Below are positions 33,310 through 43,153 of a DNA stretch of 64,000 nucleotides, one piece after another. This DNA is from Kitasatospora sp044457565 (GTDB taxonomy: Bacteria > Actinomycetota > Actinomycetes > Streptomycetales > Streptomycetaceae). The first letter of the stretch is position 1, and each line of letters opens with the position of its first letter. The DNA is taken from the NCBI RefSeq assembly GCF_044457565.1, contig NZ_JBITGZ010000025.1:42038-106037 (forward strand), written 5' to 3'. The position numbers and the translations under genes were made by a program. The notes under the pieces were generated by a model. The model worked only from the letters and a program-made list of their open reading frames with translations, made no database searches and was not told the origin of the DNA.

Positions 33310-34563
33310 CTACCGCCCGCCGAGCTCCCGCAGCCGGGTCATGTCGATCATGCTGGTGTCGAAGAAGCTGGTCTCGTCCAGACCCGGCTGCTGCTCGCCG
33401 TGCTGCTGCATGCCCGGCTGCATCCCCTGCGCGGGCACCTGCGGCGGCCCGGCGGGCGGCTGCGGGTAGCCGCCCGCCTCCGGCAGCGGCTGGCCCCAGG
33501 CGTCGTACTGCTGCCCGCCCTGCCCGCCGCCGTCGAAGCCGTGCTGCTGGTAGCCGTAGCCGTCCTGCTGATGCCCCTGCGCCGGGCCGGGGTACACCGG
33601 CTGCGGCTGCGGCTGGTAGCCGTACTGGTTGCCGTACGGGTCGGCCTGGCCCTGGCCCGCCTGGTCGTAGCCCGCGCCGTACACGTCGGCGTACTGCCCG
33701 CCGTCCGGGCCGGCCGGGTACTGGGCGGCGGCCGCGTACCGGTCCTCCCCGGGGGCCTGCCAGCCAGCGGCAGCCGGGGTCTGCTCGGACCAGTTCTGCT
33801 GTTGCGGGATGTCGGCGCGGTACCAGGGCTGCTCCTCGCCGTCCGCGTCGGGGGCGAAGCCGGCCGCGACGGCCTCGGCGCGGTCCTTGAGCTGCTGCGC
33901 CTCATCGGCGGCGGCCAGGTAGGCGCCCAGGTCGTCGATCGGCGCCTTGCCGAGGAGCTTGTCGCGGCCCTTGCCGACGGCCTCCAGGGTCTTGCTGAGC
34001 ACCGTCTCCAGGGTGGCGAGCTTCACATCGACGTACTCGTCGACCTCGGGGCTCGGGCTGACCTGCGGCTGGAACTCCTCGCCGTCGCTCTCGCCGTTGT
34101 ACTCGGTCTCGAACACGCTGGAGTCGCCGCGCAGCTTGGTACGGCCGCGGCCCACGGCGCCCAGGGTCTTGGTGAGCACAACCTCGAAGTTGGCGAGCTT
34201 GCTGTCCACGTAGTCGTCGGCCTCGGCGCGCTTGGCCGTCACCTCGGCGCGGGCCTCGGCGAGGATGCGGTCCGCCTCGGCCTGGGCCCGGCGGACCACT
34301 TCGGTGTCCGAGATCAGCGAACCGCGCTCGGCGTGCGCGCCGTGGATGATCCGCTCGGCCTCGGCCTGGGCGTCGGCGACGACCTGCTCGTGGTCGGCCA
34401 TCACCGACTGCGCCTGGGCCAGCTCGGCGGGCAGCGAGGCCCGCAGCTCCTGGAGCAGTCCGACCAGTTCGGCGCGGTTCACCACACAGGAGGCCGACAT
34501 GGGCATCGAGCGGGCGTTCTCGACGGCCGCGACGATCTCGTCGACCTTGTTCTGCACGTCCAC
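33310..34563 (-). CDS. DivIVA-like coiled-coil cell-division/polarity protein with Gln/Gly/Tyr-rich tail
   Basis: A protein of 417 aa starting at GTG 34563 (DVQNKVDEIVAAVENARSM). Residues about 30-165 are a long coiled coil of the DivIVA/ATP-synthase b-subunit-like type (LLQELRASLPAELAQAQ, AQAEAERIIHGAHAER, AQAEADRILAEARAEV). Two near-copies of a sequence follow (DDYVDSKLANFEVVLTKTLGAVGRGRTKL and DEYVDVKLATLETVLSKTLEAVGKGRDKL), with an acidic linker between them. The C-terminal 190 residues are Gln/Tyr/Gly/Pro-rich and probably unstructured. Such proteins are recalled in Streptomyces beside coaD and are often annotated cell division initiation protein. No clear ribosome site, so the start is moderate. 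Confidence 0.7.
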   Translation of the reverse strand: MDVQNKVDEIVAAVENARSMPMSASCVVNRAELVGLLQELRASLPAELAQAQSVMADHEQVVADAQAEAERIIHGAHAERGSLISDTEVVRRAQAEADRILAEARAEVTAKRAEADDYVDSKLANFEVVLTKTLGAVGRGRTKLRGDSSVFETEYNGESDGEEFQPQVSPSPEVDEYVDVKLATLETVLSKTLEAVGKGRDKLLGKAPIDDLGAYLAAADEAQQLKDRAEAVAAGFAPDADGEEQPWYRADIPQQQNWSEQTPAAAGWQAPGEDRYAAAAQYPAGPDGGQYADVYGAGYDQAGQGQADPYGNQYGYQPQPQPVYPGPAQGHQQDGYGYQQHGFDGGGQGGQQYDAWGQPLPEAGGYPQPPAGPPQVPAQGMQPGMQQHGEQQPGLDETSFFDTSMIDMTRLRELGGR

Positions 34564-34747
34564 GGGGGGTCCACTTTCCGTGTGCCGCCGACTTCCGGCG
34601 GAGGCAGGCCCGGCGCGGTGCACCTCACCGCAGGGCAGGGATACAGACTGTACGGCCACTGCGGGGGGAGCTCACAACGCCCGGGCCCGCCCGGCCACCC
34701 GGGAGGGGGACAGGTGGTGACGAACCGGCAGAAACGGACACAAGGCC

Positions 34748-35239
34748 CTACTCGGCGGCCCGCCGCTCGGCGATCCGCTCCACCAGCCGCCGGTGCACCA
34801 CCTCGGGCAGCAGGTGGGAGACGTCGCCGCCGTAGCCCGCGACCTCCTTGACCAGGCTGGAGGAGAGGAAGCTGTACGTCGGCGAGGTCGGCACGAACAG
34901 CGTCTCGACACCGCTCAGGCCGTGGTTCATCTGGGCCATCTGGAGCTCGTAGTCGAAGTCGCTGACCGCCCGCAGCCCCTTGATGATCGCGGGGATGCCG
35001 CGCTCACGGCAGAAGTCCACCAGCAGACCGCTGTGCGACTCGACCTCGATGTTCCCGTACCGGGCGGTGGTCTCCTCGATCAGCGCGATGCGCTCCTCGA
35101 CCGAGAACATGCTCTGCTTGCTCCGGTTGACCGCCACCGCGACATGGACCACGTCGTACAGCTTCGAGGCCCGCTCGATGATGTCGAGATGGCCGTTGGT
35201 GATGGGGTCGAACGACCCGGGACAGACGGCGCGGCGCAT
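34748..35239 (-). CDS. coaD: Phosphopantetheine adenylyltransferase
   Basis: A protein of 163 aa. It transfers AMP from ATP to 4'-phosphopantetheine in coenzyme A synthesis. The nucleotidyltransferase motif GSFDPITNGHLDII (TNGH at residues 14-17) and the second motif YSFLSSSLVKEVA are canonical, and the length is exact. It lies 127 nt downstream of rsmD, the common bacterial rsmD-coaD pair. The gap contains three imperfect 18-bp repeats. Confidence 0.96.
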   Translation of the reverse strand: MRRAVCPGSFDPITNGHLDIIERASKLYDVVHVAVAVNRSKQSMFSVEERIALIEETTARYGNIEVESHSGLLVDFCRERGIPAIIKGLRAVSDFDYELQMAQMNHGLSGVETLFVPTSPTYSFLSSSLVKEVAGYGGDVSHLLPEVVHRRLVERIAERRAAE

Positions 35240-35262
35240 GACGTGTGCTCCCTTGTGGGGTC

Positions 35263-35316
35263 CGGTACGGCGGGTGGTCGGGTACGGCGGGGTGGTCCGT
35301 TACGACGGGGTGCTCC
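35263..35316. repeat. Three imperfect 17-18-bp tandem repeats
   Basis: Between rsmD and coaD the units cggtacggcgggtggtcg, ggtacggcggggtggtc and cgttacgacggggtgctc follow one another. The gaps vary by one or two bases, so this is an imperfect array. It lies on the coaD leader side and may be inert. Confidence 0.4.
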
Positions 35317-35366
35317 GGTGCTGCGTGGGTCCGGTGGCCGCGGCCGACGGGCCCGCGGTCACAAGG

Positions 35367-35948
35367 TCACAACCGGGGGGCCTCGGCGGCGGCGCGACCG
35401 TACCAGAGGGTCCCCTCGCCGTACCGGCGCGAGCGCAGCACGTCGAAGCCCTCGGGCCAGCCGAACTCACCGCCCCTGGTGCTGCGCTCCACGGTGACGA
35501 GTGCGTCCGCCGCGAGCCAGCCCCCGGCGCTCATTGTGATCAGCATCTCGCGGACCTCGTCGTCCGTGACGACGTACGGAGGGTCGAGGAAGACCAGGTC
35601 GTACGGGGCCTCGGGGGCCCGTCCGGCGATCACCCGCTCCGCCCGGTCGGCCCGCACCTCGGCGCCGGGCAGGTCGACGATCCTGACGTTCTCCCGGATC
35701 ACCCGGACGGCCTGGCCGTCCGCCTCGACCAGCAGGACGTGCTCAGCACCGCGCGAGAGCGCCTCCAGGCCCACCGCGCCGGAGCCGCCGAACAGGTCGA
35801 GCATCCGGGCGCCGTGGAGTGTGCCGCGCAGCGACTCCAGGGTGGAGAACATCGCCTCGCGGGCCTTGTCGGAGGTCGGGCGGGTGCCCCGGCCGGGCGG
35901 TACGGCCAGGCGGCGGCCGCCGGCCACCCCGGCGATCACGCGGGTCAT
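35367..35948 (-). CDS. rsmD: 16S rRNA (guanine966-N2)-methyltransferase RsmD
   Basis: A protein of 193 aa starting MTRVIAGVAGGRRLAVPPG, the canonical N-terminus (RVIAGxxxGRxLxxPxGxxTRPTSD). Motif I is LDLFGGSGAVGLEALSRGA, and the catalytic motif IV is DPPY in LVFLDPPYV. It methylates G966 of 16S rRNA in the 30S subunit. AAAGGA lies about 10 nt before ATG 35948. A 26-bp palindrome precedes the gene. Paired with coaD downstream. Confidence 0.95.
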   Translation of the reverse strand: MTRVIAGVAGGRRLAVPPGRGTRPTSDKAREAMFSTLESLRGTLHGARMLDLFGGSGAVGLEALSRGAEHVLLVEADGQAVRVIRENVRIVDLPGAEVRADRAERVIAGRAPEAPYDLVFLDPPYVVTDDEVREMLITMSAGGWLAADALVTVERSTRGGEFGWPEGFDVLRSRRYGEGTLWYGRAAAEAPRL

Positions 35949-35971
35949 CTGCTGCGGAGTCCTTTCGTGGC

Positions 35972-35997
35972 GGAGCCCCGCCGGCCGGCGGGGCTCC
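35972..35997 (-). terminator. 26-bp perfect palindrome between the small HTH-like gene and rsmD
   Basis: The arms GGAGCCCCGCCGG (35972-35984) and CCGGCGGGGCTCC (35985-35997) are perfect and adjacent. On the minus strand it lies 32 nt after the preceding gene's stop and 24 nt before the rsmD start, so it is most likely a terminator. Confidence 0.55.
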
Positions 35998-36028
35998 CCC
36001 ATTCAAGCGCGCTTCACCCCCCGATGCG

Positions 36029-36541
36029 TCACTCGGCGGGCGCCACCGCCCCCAGCAGCGCCGGAGAGGCGTAGCGGGACCAGGACAGGCAGCCGTCGGG
36101 CGGGCAGAACTCCGGACGGCGCGGGTCGTGGCCGAGTTCGCGCAGCTTGGTGCGGACGGAGTCGGGCGTACGGCCGAAGCGGGCGGCGATCCGGGCGATG
36201 GTCTCGCTCTCGTGGAAGCGCCGGACCAGCTCCTCCTCGTGCTGCGGCACCCAGGGCGCGCCGTGGCCGGGGTAGAGCTCGCGCAGCACGTCACGGTCGG
36301 GGATGGGCTCGGAGACGTCGGCGACGATCGCCAGGGCGCGCAGCGCGCGGTTGAGCGCGATGCGCAGCGAGGCGACGTCCTCCACCGGCAGGCGCAGCTT
36401 GCCCGAGGCCAGCGGCGCGGAGGCGGCACCCTCGCGCCAGCCGGTCAGGGTGAGGGTGACCTCGCGGTCGTCCTCGCTGGCGAGTTCGATCCTGAAGACC
36501 TTGTCGCCGAGCGGGAGCTCGTTGAGATGACGGAATGCCAT
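36029..36541 (-). CDS. Hypothetical protein with C-terminal helix-turn-helix-like segment
   Basis: A protein of 170 aa starting MAFRHLNELPLGDKVFRIELASEDDREVTLTLTGW. The N-terminal 100 residues form beta-rich sequence followed by a hydrophobic helix (LRIALNRALRALAIVADV). Residues about 110-150 (HEEELVRRFHESETIARIAARFGRTPDSVRTKLRELGHDP) look like a sigma-region-4-like helix-turn-helix. The final part holds two cysteines (CPPDGCLSW). Not a family I can name. It lies upstream of rsmD and downstream of recG on the same strand. Confidence 0.6.
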   Translation of the reverse strand: MAFRHLNELPLGDKVFRIELASEDDREVTLTLTGWREGAASAPLASGKLRLPVEDVASLRIALNRALRALAIVADVSEPIPDRDVLRELYPGHGAPWVPQHEEELVRRFHESETIARIAARFGRTPDSVRTKLRELGHDPRRPEFCPPDGCLSWSRYASPALLGAVAPAE

Positions 36542-36647
36542 GGCAGGACCCCCAAGTGTCGTGCCAGGAACGCACATTGATGATGCGTCCTGAACAACTA
36601 CATTCTCTCGCGGGGCACTGACAATCGAGCGGCTCCGGCCGCCGGGT

Positions 36648-38873
36648 TCAGCCCTTCTCCAGGTACTCCGCACGGTCCTCGTCGAGCAGGCCGGCGAGGG
36701 CGGTGCGCAGGTCGGGGTGGTCGGCCAGGGAGGGGTCGGCGGCGACCAGCGCGGCGGCCTCGGCCCGGGCGGCGACGATGACCTCCTCGTCCTCCAGCAC
36801 GGAGAGCACCTTCAGCGAGGACTTCACCCCGGACTGGGCCTGGCCCAGCACATCGCCCTCGCGGCGCTGTTCGAGGTCGATCCGGGAGAGCTCGAAGCCG
36901 TCCAGGGTGGCGGCGACGGCGTCGAGGCGGGCCCGGGCGGGGCTGAGCGCCGGCATGTCGCTCACCAGCAGGCACAGACCCGGTGCGCTGCCCCGGCCGA
37001 CCCGCCCGCGCAGCTGGTGGAGCTGGGAGACGCCGAAACGGTCTGCGTCCATGATCACCATCGCGGTGGAGTTGGGGACGTTGACGCCCACCTCGATGAC
37101 GGTGGTGGCGACCAGCACGTCCACCTGGCCGGCGGCGAAGCGGCGCATCACGTCGTCCTTGGCGTCGGGCTGGAGCCGCCCGTGCAGGATGTCGATCCGC
37201 AGCCCGGCCAGCGGGCCCTTGGCGAGCGTGTCGGCGGTCTCCAGGACGGCGAGCGGCGGCCGGCGGTCGTCGCTCGCGGCGCCCAGGTCCTCCGGGTCGT
37301 CGGGCTGCGCCCGGCGCTTCCTGGCGGCGGCCTTGGGGTCGGCGGTGTCCTCGTCCCCGATCCGGGGGCAGACCACGTACGCCTGGTGGCCCTTGCCGAC
37401 CTCCTCGCGGACCCGCTCCCAGGCCCGGGCCAGGAAGTTGGGCTTCTCCACGGCGGGCACCACATGGGTGGAGATCGGCGAGCGGCCGGCCGGCAGCTGG
37501 TCGAGGACGGAGGTCTCCAAGTCCCCGAAGACCGTCATGGCGACGGTGCGCGGGATCGGGGTGGCCGTCATCACCAGCAGGTGCGGTGGCTGCTCGCCCT
37601 TGGCGCGCAGGGCGTCGCGCTGCTCGACGCCGAAGCGGTGCTGCTCGTCGACGACGACCAGGCCGAGATCCTGGAACTGGACCTTGTCCTCGATCAGGGC
37701 GTGCGTGCCGATGGCGATGCCGGCGTCCCCGCAGGCCATGTCGAGCAGGGCCTGGCGGCGGGCCGGGACGCCCATCGAGCCGGTGAGCAGCACGACCTTC
37801 GTCCCGAGGTCGGAGCCGCCGAGCATGCCGCCCTCGGCCAGGTCCCCCATCATCTCGACGATGGAGCGGTGGTGCTGCTGGGCGAGCACCTCGGTGGGCG
37901 CCAGCAGGACGGCCTGCCCGCCCGCGTCGACGACGCTCAGCATCGCGCGCAGCGCGACCAGGGTCTTCCCGGAGCCGACCTCGCCCTGGAGCAGCCGGTG
38001 CATCGGGTGGGCGGTCGCGAGGTCGGCGAAGATCTCGGCGCAGACGCATCGCTGGCCGTCGGTGAGGGTGAACGGCAGCCGGGCGTCGAAGGCGTCCAGC
38101 AGGCCGCCGGCGCGGGCCGGGCGGGGCACGGCGGGCAGGGCGGAGTCGGCGGCGCGGCGCTGGGCCAGCGCGACCTGGAGGACGAAGGCCTCGTCCCAGC
38201 GCAGCCGGCTCTGGGCCCGCTCGCGGTCGGCGTGGGTGCGCGGGCGGTGGATCAGCTCCAGCGCCTCGGGCAGCGGGATCAGCCGGTGCTTGTCGCGCAG
38301 CTCGGCGGGCAGCGGCTCGCCGACGCCCTCCCAGCCGGTGGCGGTGAGGCTGTCGAGGGCCATCTCGACGCACTGGGCGAGCTTCCAGGTCGGCACCTGG
38401 GCGCTGGCGGGGTAGACCGGGATCATCCGGCCGGCGAACTTCTCGACCGCTCCGCTGCCCTCGGACTCGTCCAGCAGCTGGTAGTCGGGGGCGGCGAGCT
38501 GGCGGGTGCGGTTGAACAGGCCGACCTTGCCGGCGAACAGGCCCTGGGCGCCGGGGCGCAGTTCCTTCTGCCGCCAGCCCTGGTTGAAGAACACCAGGCT
38601 GAGCCGGCCGCGCCCGTCGGTGACCACGACTTCGAGGCGGTCGCCCCGGCGGGCCTTGAACGGGATGAGGGTGACCTTCTCGATCCGGGCGAGCACGGTG
38701 ACGTGCTCGTCGACCTCCAGGTCGTCCAGGCTGGTGAGCTGCCCGCGCTCGGCGTAGCGGCGCGGGTAGTGGTGCAGCAGGTCGCCGACCGTGCGCAGCT
38801 TGAGGCTGTCGGCGAGCACCTTGGCGGTGCGGTCGCCGACCAGCTTGGTCAGGGGTTCGTCGAGTGCGGCCAT
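36648..38873 (-). CDS. recG: ATP-dependent DNA helicase RecG
   Basis: A protein of 741 aa starting MAALDEPLTKLVGDRTAKVLADSLKLRTVGDLLHHYPRRY. It regresses stalled replication forks and processes Holliday junctions. The N-terminal wedge/OB domain (about 60-160) includes the EVVVTDGRGRLSLVFFNQGW pattern. The helicase core has Walker A GEVGSGKTLVAL, the DEQH motif in VVVDEQHRFG, TATPIPRT, and the C-terminal motifs TTVIEVGVNVPNST and QLRGRVGR. The size is normal (about 700). It lies 115 nt downstream of the DAK2 gene, the conserved DAK2-recG order. Confidence 0.96.
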   Translation of the reverse strand: MAALDEPLTKLVGDRTAKVLADSLKLRTVGDLLHHYPRRYAERGQLTSLDDLEVDEHVTVLARIEKVTLIPFKARRGDRLEVVVTDGRGRLSLVFFNQGWRQKELRPGAQGLFAGKVGLFNRTRQLAAPDYQLLDESEGSGAVEKFAGRMIPVYPASAQVPTWKLAQCVEMALDSLTATGWEGVGEPLPAELRDKHRLIPLPEALELIHRPRTHADRERAQSRLRWDEAFVLQVALAQRRAADSALPAVPRPARAGGLLDAFDARLPFTLTDGQRCVCAEIFADLATAHPMHRLLQGEVGSGKTLVALRAMLSVVDAGGQAVLLAPTEVLAQQHHRSIVEMMGDLAEGGMLGGSDLGTKVVLLTGSMGVPARRQALLDMACGDAGIAIGTHALIEDKVQFQDLGLVVVDEQHRFGVEQRDALRAKGEQPPHLLVMTATPIPRTVAMTVFGDLETSVLDQLPAGRSPISTHVVPAVEKPNFLARAWERVREEVGKGHQAYVVCPRIGDEDTADPKAAARKRRAQPDDPEDLGAASDDRRPPLAVLETADTLAKGPLAGLRIDILHGRLQPDAKDDVMRRFAAGQVDVLVATTVIEVGVNVPNSTAMVIMDADRFGVSQLHQLRGRVGRGSAPGLCLLVSDMPALSPARARLDAVAATLDGFELSRIDLEQRREGDVLGQAQSGVKSSLKVLSVLEDEEVIVAARAEAAALVAADPSLADHPDLRTALAGLLDEDRAEYLEKG

Positions 38874-38988
38874 CACGCCCCCAATTGGACACCAGCCGAC
38901 CGACAACCGGTGCGCTCCCACCCCGCTGCCGTCCGGCGGCCCGCCCGCGACCGCGCCCGGGAGCGCCGTCCCGGAGCCCGTCCGTCCG

Positions 38989-40659
38989 CTACTCCACCCC
39001 GATGAGCAGCGGGGCGGACTCCTGGCCGCCCTCGAAGACGACCGCGTCCACCTCCGGCCGCTGCCGGCGGGCGTGCGCGACGAGCTGCTCGGCGAGGCCC
39101 TCGGGCGCCCCCTCGCCGAGGATCAGGGTGACGAGTTCGCCGCCTGCCGCGAGCATCCTGGCGAGCACCGCCTCGCCGGTGGCACCGAGGTCGCGGCCGA
39201 TCAGGGCGACGTCGCCGTCGATCAGGCCGAGTACGTCGCCGGCCTGGCAGACGCCGGCCATCGTCCAGGACTCCCCCTCGGCGACGGCGAGTTCGGCGTA
39301 CCGGGTGGCGCCGGCGGCCGAGGTCATCGCGACCACGTCCTCGTCGAAGCGGCGGGAGGCCTCGTGCACGGCGAGCGCGGCCAGGCCCTGCACGGGCGAG
39401 CGGGTGGGCAGAACGGCGATCCGTACGCCCTCCTCGCGCAGCTGGTCGGCGGCGGCCCCGGCGGCGGCGCGCAGCTCGGGATCGTTGAGCAGGACGACGA
39501 CCTCGCGCGAGCCGGCCCGGCGGACGGCGGCGGCGAGTTCGGCACTGGCCGGTGGCCGGTCCGGGTCGGCGTGCAGCACGGCAGCGCCGGCCTGCTCGCA
39601 GAGCTCGGCGAGTCCGGCGCCGGAGACCACGCTGAGCACCGTCCGGCCGCGCGGTTCGGACGGGCCGGCGGCCCGGGCGGAGCCGGCCCGGGCGGCGGCC
39701 TCGGCGAAGTGGGTGATCCGGATCTGGTACGGCCGGCCCGCCTCGACGCCCGCCTCGACGGCGGCGCCCGCGTCGTCGACGTGCACGTGGACGTTCCACA
39801 GGCCGTCGCCGCCGCCGACCACCAGCGAGTCGCCGAGGCCGGCGAGCCGCTCCCGCAGGGCGGGCAGGGCGTGGTCGGGGGCGTCCAGCAGGTAGATGAC
39901 CTCGAAGGCGGGGTGGCCGGGGCCGGGCGGGCGGACGTGGTCCTCGCAGCTCTGGGCGAAGCGGTCGCGCTCGGCGTCCGACATGGTTTCGCGCAGGGCG
40001 ACCGGGCCCATCGGGTGGTGGCCGGCGACGGCGTCGGCGAGCGCGCCGAGGACGGCGACCAGGCCGCGCCCGCCGGCGTCCACCACCCCGGCCTCGGCGA
40101 GTACGGCGAGCTGGTCGGGGGTGCGCAGCAGGGCCCGGCGGGCGGCGCGGTAGGCGGTGTCGGCGACCTGGGCGAGGCCGCCGTCGGCCGCGGCGGCCTC
40201 CTCGGCGGCGGTGGCGGCGACGGTGAGCAGGGTGCCCTCGACGGGGTCCGCGACGGCCTGGTAGGCGGCCTCGGCGGCCCGCAGCAGGGCGGCACGAAGG
40301 TCGTCGGCGCCGCCGCCGCGGGTGGCCAGGGTCTCGGCCGTGCCGCGCAGCCACTGCGCGAGGATCACACCGGAGTTGCCGCAGGCGCCGATCAGCGCGC
40401 CCTTGGCCATCGCCCTGGCCGCCTCCCCGAGGTCCGGTCCCTCGGCGCCGGCAGCCGGGGCGGGCTCGGAGCGGTCGGCGAACCGGCTCTCCACGGCGGC
40501 GGCGGCCGATTCCACGGTCAGGTAGAGATTGGTGCCGGTGTCACCGTCGGGGACGGGGTAGACGTTGAGTGCGTCGATCTCCTCGCGGGCCTGACCGAGC
40601 GCGCGCAGTGCCAGCTGGCACCAGGTGCGCACGGCCGGGGCGTCGAGCGTGTGCAGCAC
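38989..40659 (-). CDS. DAK2-domain FakA-like kinase
   Basis: A protein of 556 aa starting at GTG 40659 (LHTLDAPAVRTWCQLALRAL) with GGAGGAG just upstream. FakA-type proteins phosphorylate fatty acids carried by FakB. The N-terminal DAK2 domain has DALNVYPVPDGDTGTNL (nucleotide/Mg binding) and GNSGVILAQWLRG. The C-terminal half is the DegV-like/Dak1_2 dimerising domain, with a His-rich VHVHVDDAGAAVEAG patch. The length matches the family (about 550). It is immediately upstream of recG. In Streptomyces the fatty-acid role is inferred from family only. Confidence 0.85.
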   Translation of the reverse strand: MLHTLDAPAVRTWCQLALRALGQAREEIDALNVYPVPDGDTGTNLYLTVESAAAAVESRFADRSEPAPAAGAEGPDLGEAARAMAKGALIGACGNSGVILAQWLRGTAETLATRGGGADDLRAALLRAAEAAYQAVADPVEGTLLTVAATAAEEAAAADGGLAQVADTAYRAARRALLRTPDQLAVLAEAGVVDAGGRGLVAVLGALADAVAGHHPMGPVALRETMSDAERDRFAQSCEDHVRPPGPGHPAFEVIYLLDAPDHALPALRERLAGLGDSLVVGGGDGLWNVHVHVDDAGAAVEAGVEAGRPYQIRITHFAEAAARAGSARAAGPSEPRGRTVLSVVSGAGLAELCEQAGAAVLHADPDRPPASAELAAAVRRAGSREVVVLLNDPELRAAAGAAADQLREEGVRIAVLPTRSPVQGLAALAVHEASRRFDEDVVAMTSAAGATRYAELAVAEGESWTMAGVCQAGDVLGLIDGDVALIGRDLGATGEAVLARMLAAGGELVTLILGEGAPEGLAEQLVAHARRQRPEVDAVVFEGGQESAPLLIGVE

Positions 40660-40963
40660 CAGGTCTCCTCCGGGTGGAACGCCGCGACGGCTTCAGGGTG
40701 AACTGCGGGCGGCAAGGGGCGATGCTGGCAGGTTATCGGGGGCGACCCGGGAGCGGCCCTCCTGCCTGCGCGGATGCTCGTCCGGTCGGGGTCGGGGCGC
40801 CGGACGTGGTAGTTTCGTTGAACGGAAGCAAGCGTTGTATGCTCTTCCGGTTGCCTGGAACAATCTGGGCTCACCCCTTGATCCGGTCCGGTCCACGTGA
40901 GTGGCCCGTTGGTTCAGTCGGGGTTTTCGAACGTAAATGATCTGAAGTCTTGGAGTGACTCCT
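40660..40963. other. Divergent promoter region of the DAK2 gene and rpmB
   Basis: 304 nt. The DAK2-side promoter should lie near 40680-40760. For rpmB, a plausible -10 TATGCT (40838-40843) occurs, preceded by an AT-richer stretch. TTGAAC (40818-40823) is only 14 nt upstream, shorter than ideal. No gene is supported in the gap. Confidence 0.35.
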
Positions 40964-41149
40964 GTGGCTGCCAACTGCGACGTCTGCGGCAAGGGGCCGG
41001 GCTTCGGCAACAACATCTCCCACTCGCACCGCCGTACCCGTCGTCGTTGGAACCCCAACATCCAGACGGTGCGCGCTGTGATCGGGCGGACGCCGAAGCG
41101 GCTCAACGTCTGCACCTCGTGCATCAAGGCCGGTAAGGTCTCGCGCTGA
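40964..41149 (+). CDS. rpmB: 50S ribosomal protein L28
   Basis: A protein of 61 aa starting at GTG 40964 (AANCDVCGKGPGFGNNISHSHRRT) with GGAG at 40952-40955. The zinc-ribbon pairs CDVC and CTSC are intact, giving the zinc-binding form. The conserved RRWNPNIQTVRAV and LNVCTSCIKAGKVSR are present. It is divergent from the DAK2-recG operon, as in other streptomycetes. Two hairpins follow the stop. Confidence 0.95.
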   Translation: MAANCDVCGKGPGFGNNISHSHRRTRRRWNPNIQTVRAVIGRTPKRLNVCTSCIKAGKVSR

Positions 41150-41179
41150 CGCGCAGACCGGTACGCCGGTCCTCCAGTC

Positions 41180-41207
41180 AGCCGGTTCATCCTCGGATGG
41201 ACCGGCT
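41180..41207 (+). terminator. rpmB intrinsic terminator
   Basis: AGCCGGTTCATCC pairs with GGATGGACCGGCT (one wobble) 30 nt after the rpmB stop, followed by ttctgtc. It is one of the few terminators here with a T-rich tail. Confidence 0.7.
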
Positions 41208-41230
41208 TTCTGTCGTCCTGCGAGACATCT

Positions 41231-41276
41231 CGAACACCGTCGGCCCGGGGCTCCACCCCCGGGCCGACGGTGTTCG
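41231..41276. terminator. 20-bp hairpin between rpmB and thiD
   Basis: CGAACACCGTCGGCCCGGGG (41231-41250) pairs perfectly with its complement at 41257-41276 around a 6-nt loop. It lies 6 nt after the thiD stop on the minus strand and also serves rpmB. Confidence 0.75.
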
Positions 41277-41282
41277 CGGCTT

Positions 41283-42104
<822 letters not shown>

Positions 42105-42127
42105 GGGCCCAACCTACCGGGCCCGGG

Positions 42128-43153
42128 TCAGAGCACGGCTTCGGATTCCGTCCAGCGGTCCGCCGGCACCGTCTTGAGCTTGGTGATCGCCTCGGCGACC
42201 GGGACCAGCTCGACGGCCGAGCCGCGCAGCGCGGTGAAGTAGCCGAAGGCGCCCTTGTGGACGGCCTCCACGGCGTGCCAGCCGAAACGGGTGGCGAGCA
42301 CCCGGTCGCGGGCGGTGGGGGTGCCGCCGCGCTGGGTGTGGCCGAGGATGACGGGCCTGGCCTCCTTGCCGAGCAGGTCCTCCAGCTCGTGGGCGAGCCG
42401 GGTGCCGATGCCGCCGAAGGTCTGGTGGCCGTACTGGTCGACGCCGCCGTGGTCGAAGCGCAGCGTGCCGGGCAGCGGCGCCGCGCCCTCGGCGACGGCG
42501 ATGATGGCGAAGGTCTTGCCGCGTTCGAAGCGGTCCTCGACCATCCTGGCGACGGCCTCGATGTCGAAGGGCTTCTCGGGGATCAGGATGCCGTGGGCGC
42601 CTGCGGCCATGCCCGCGGTCAGGGTGATCCAGCCGGTGTGCCGGCCCATCAGCTCGACGACCATCACCCGCTGGTGCGACTCGGCGGTGGTCTTCAGCCG
42701 GTCGATGGCCTCGGTGGCGACGTGCACGGCGGTGTCGAAGCCGAAGGTGACGTCGGTGGCGGCGATGTCGTTGTCGATGGTCTTGGGCACGCCGACCACC
42801 GGCAGCCCGGCGTCGCTGAACAGCTTGGCCGCGGTGATCGTGCCCTCGCCGCCGATCGCGATCAGGGCGTCGATGCCGACGTTGCGGGCCAGCGTCCTGG
42901 CGTTGTCGACGGCCCAGTTGATCCGCTCGCGCTGCACCCGGGCGGAGCCCAGGATGGTGCCGCCGAGGGTGAGCAGGCCGGTGACGTCGTCGTGCGAGAC
43001 GGGCCTGGACCGGCCCTCGATCAGGCCGAGGAAGCCGTCCTCGATCCCGATGATCTCGTCGCCGTGCACGTCGGTGCCCCGGTGCACCACCGACCGGATC
43101 ACCGCGTTGAGTCCGGGGCAGTCGCCGCCGCTGGTCAGGACGCCGATTCGCAT
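42128..43153 (-). CDS. pfkA: 6-phosphofructokinase
   Basis: A protein of 341 aa starting MRIGVLTSGGDCPGLNAVIRSVVHRG. It phosphorylates fructose-6-phosphate in glycolysis. The family core is intact: TSGGDCPGLN, the IGGEGTITAAKLF loop, PKTIDNDIAATDVTFGFDTAV and VMGRHTGWI-like VELMGRHTGW. The GGEG (rather than GGDD) loop favours ATP rather than pyrophosphate as donor. The length is typical for actinomycete enzymes. Lies 23 nt upstream of the thiD start, so the two may be cotranscribed. Confidence 0.94.
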   Translation of the reverse strand: MRIGVLTSGGDCPGLNAVIRSVVHRGTDVHGDEIIGIEDGFLGLIEGRSRPVSHDDVTGLLTLGGTILGSARVQRERINWAVDNARTLARNVGIDALIAIGGEGTITAAKLFSDAGLPVVGVPKTIDNDIAATDVTFGFDTAVHVATEAIDRLKTTAESHQRVMVVELMGRHTGWITLTAGMAAGAHGILIPEKPFDIEAVARMVEDRFERGKTFAIIAVAEGAAPLPGTLRFDHGGVDQYGHQTFGGIGTRLAHELEDLLGKEARPVILGHTQRGGTPTARDRVLATRFGWHAVEAVHKGAFGYFTALRGSAVELVPVAEAITKLKTVPADRWTESEAVL

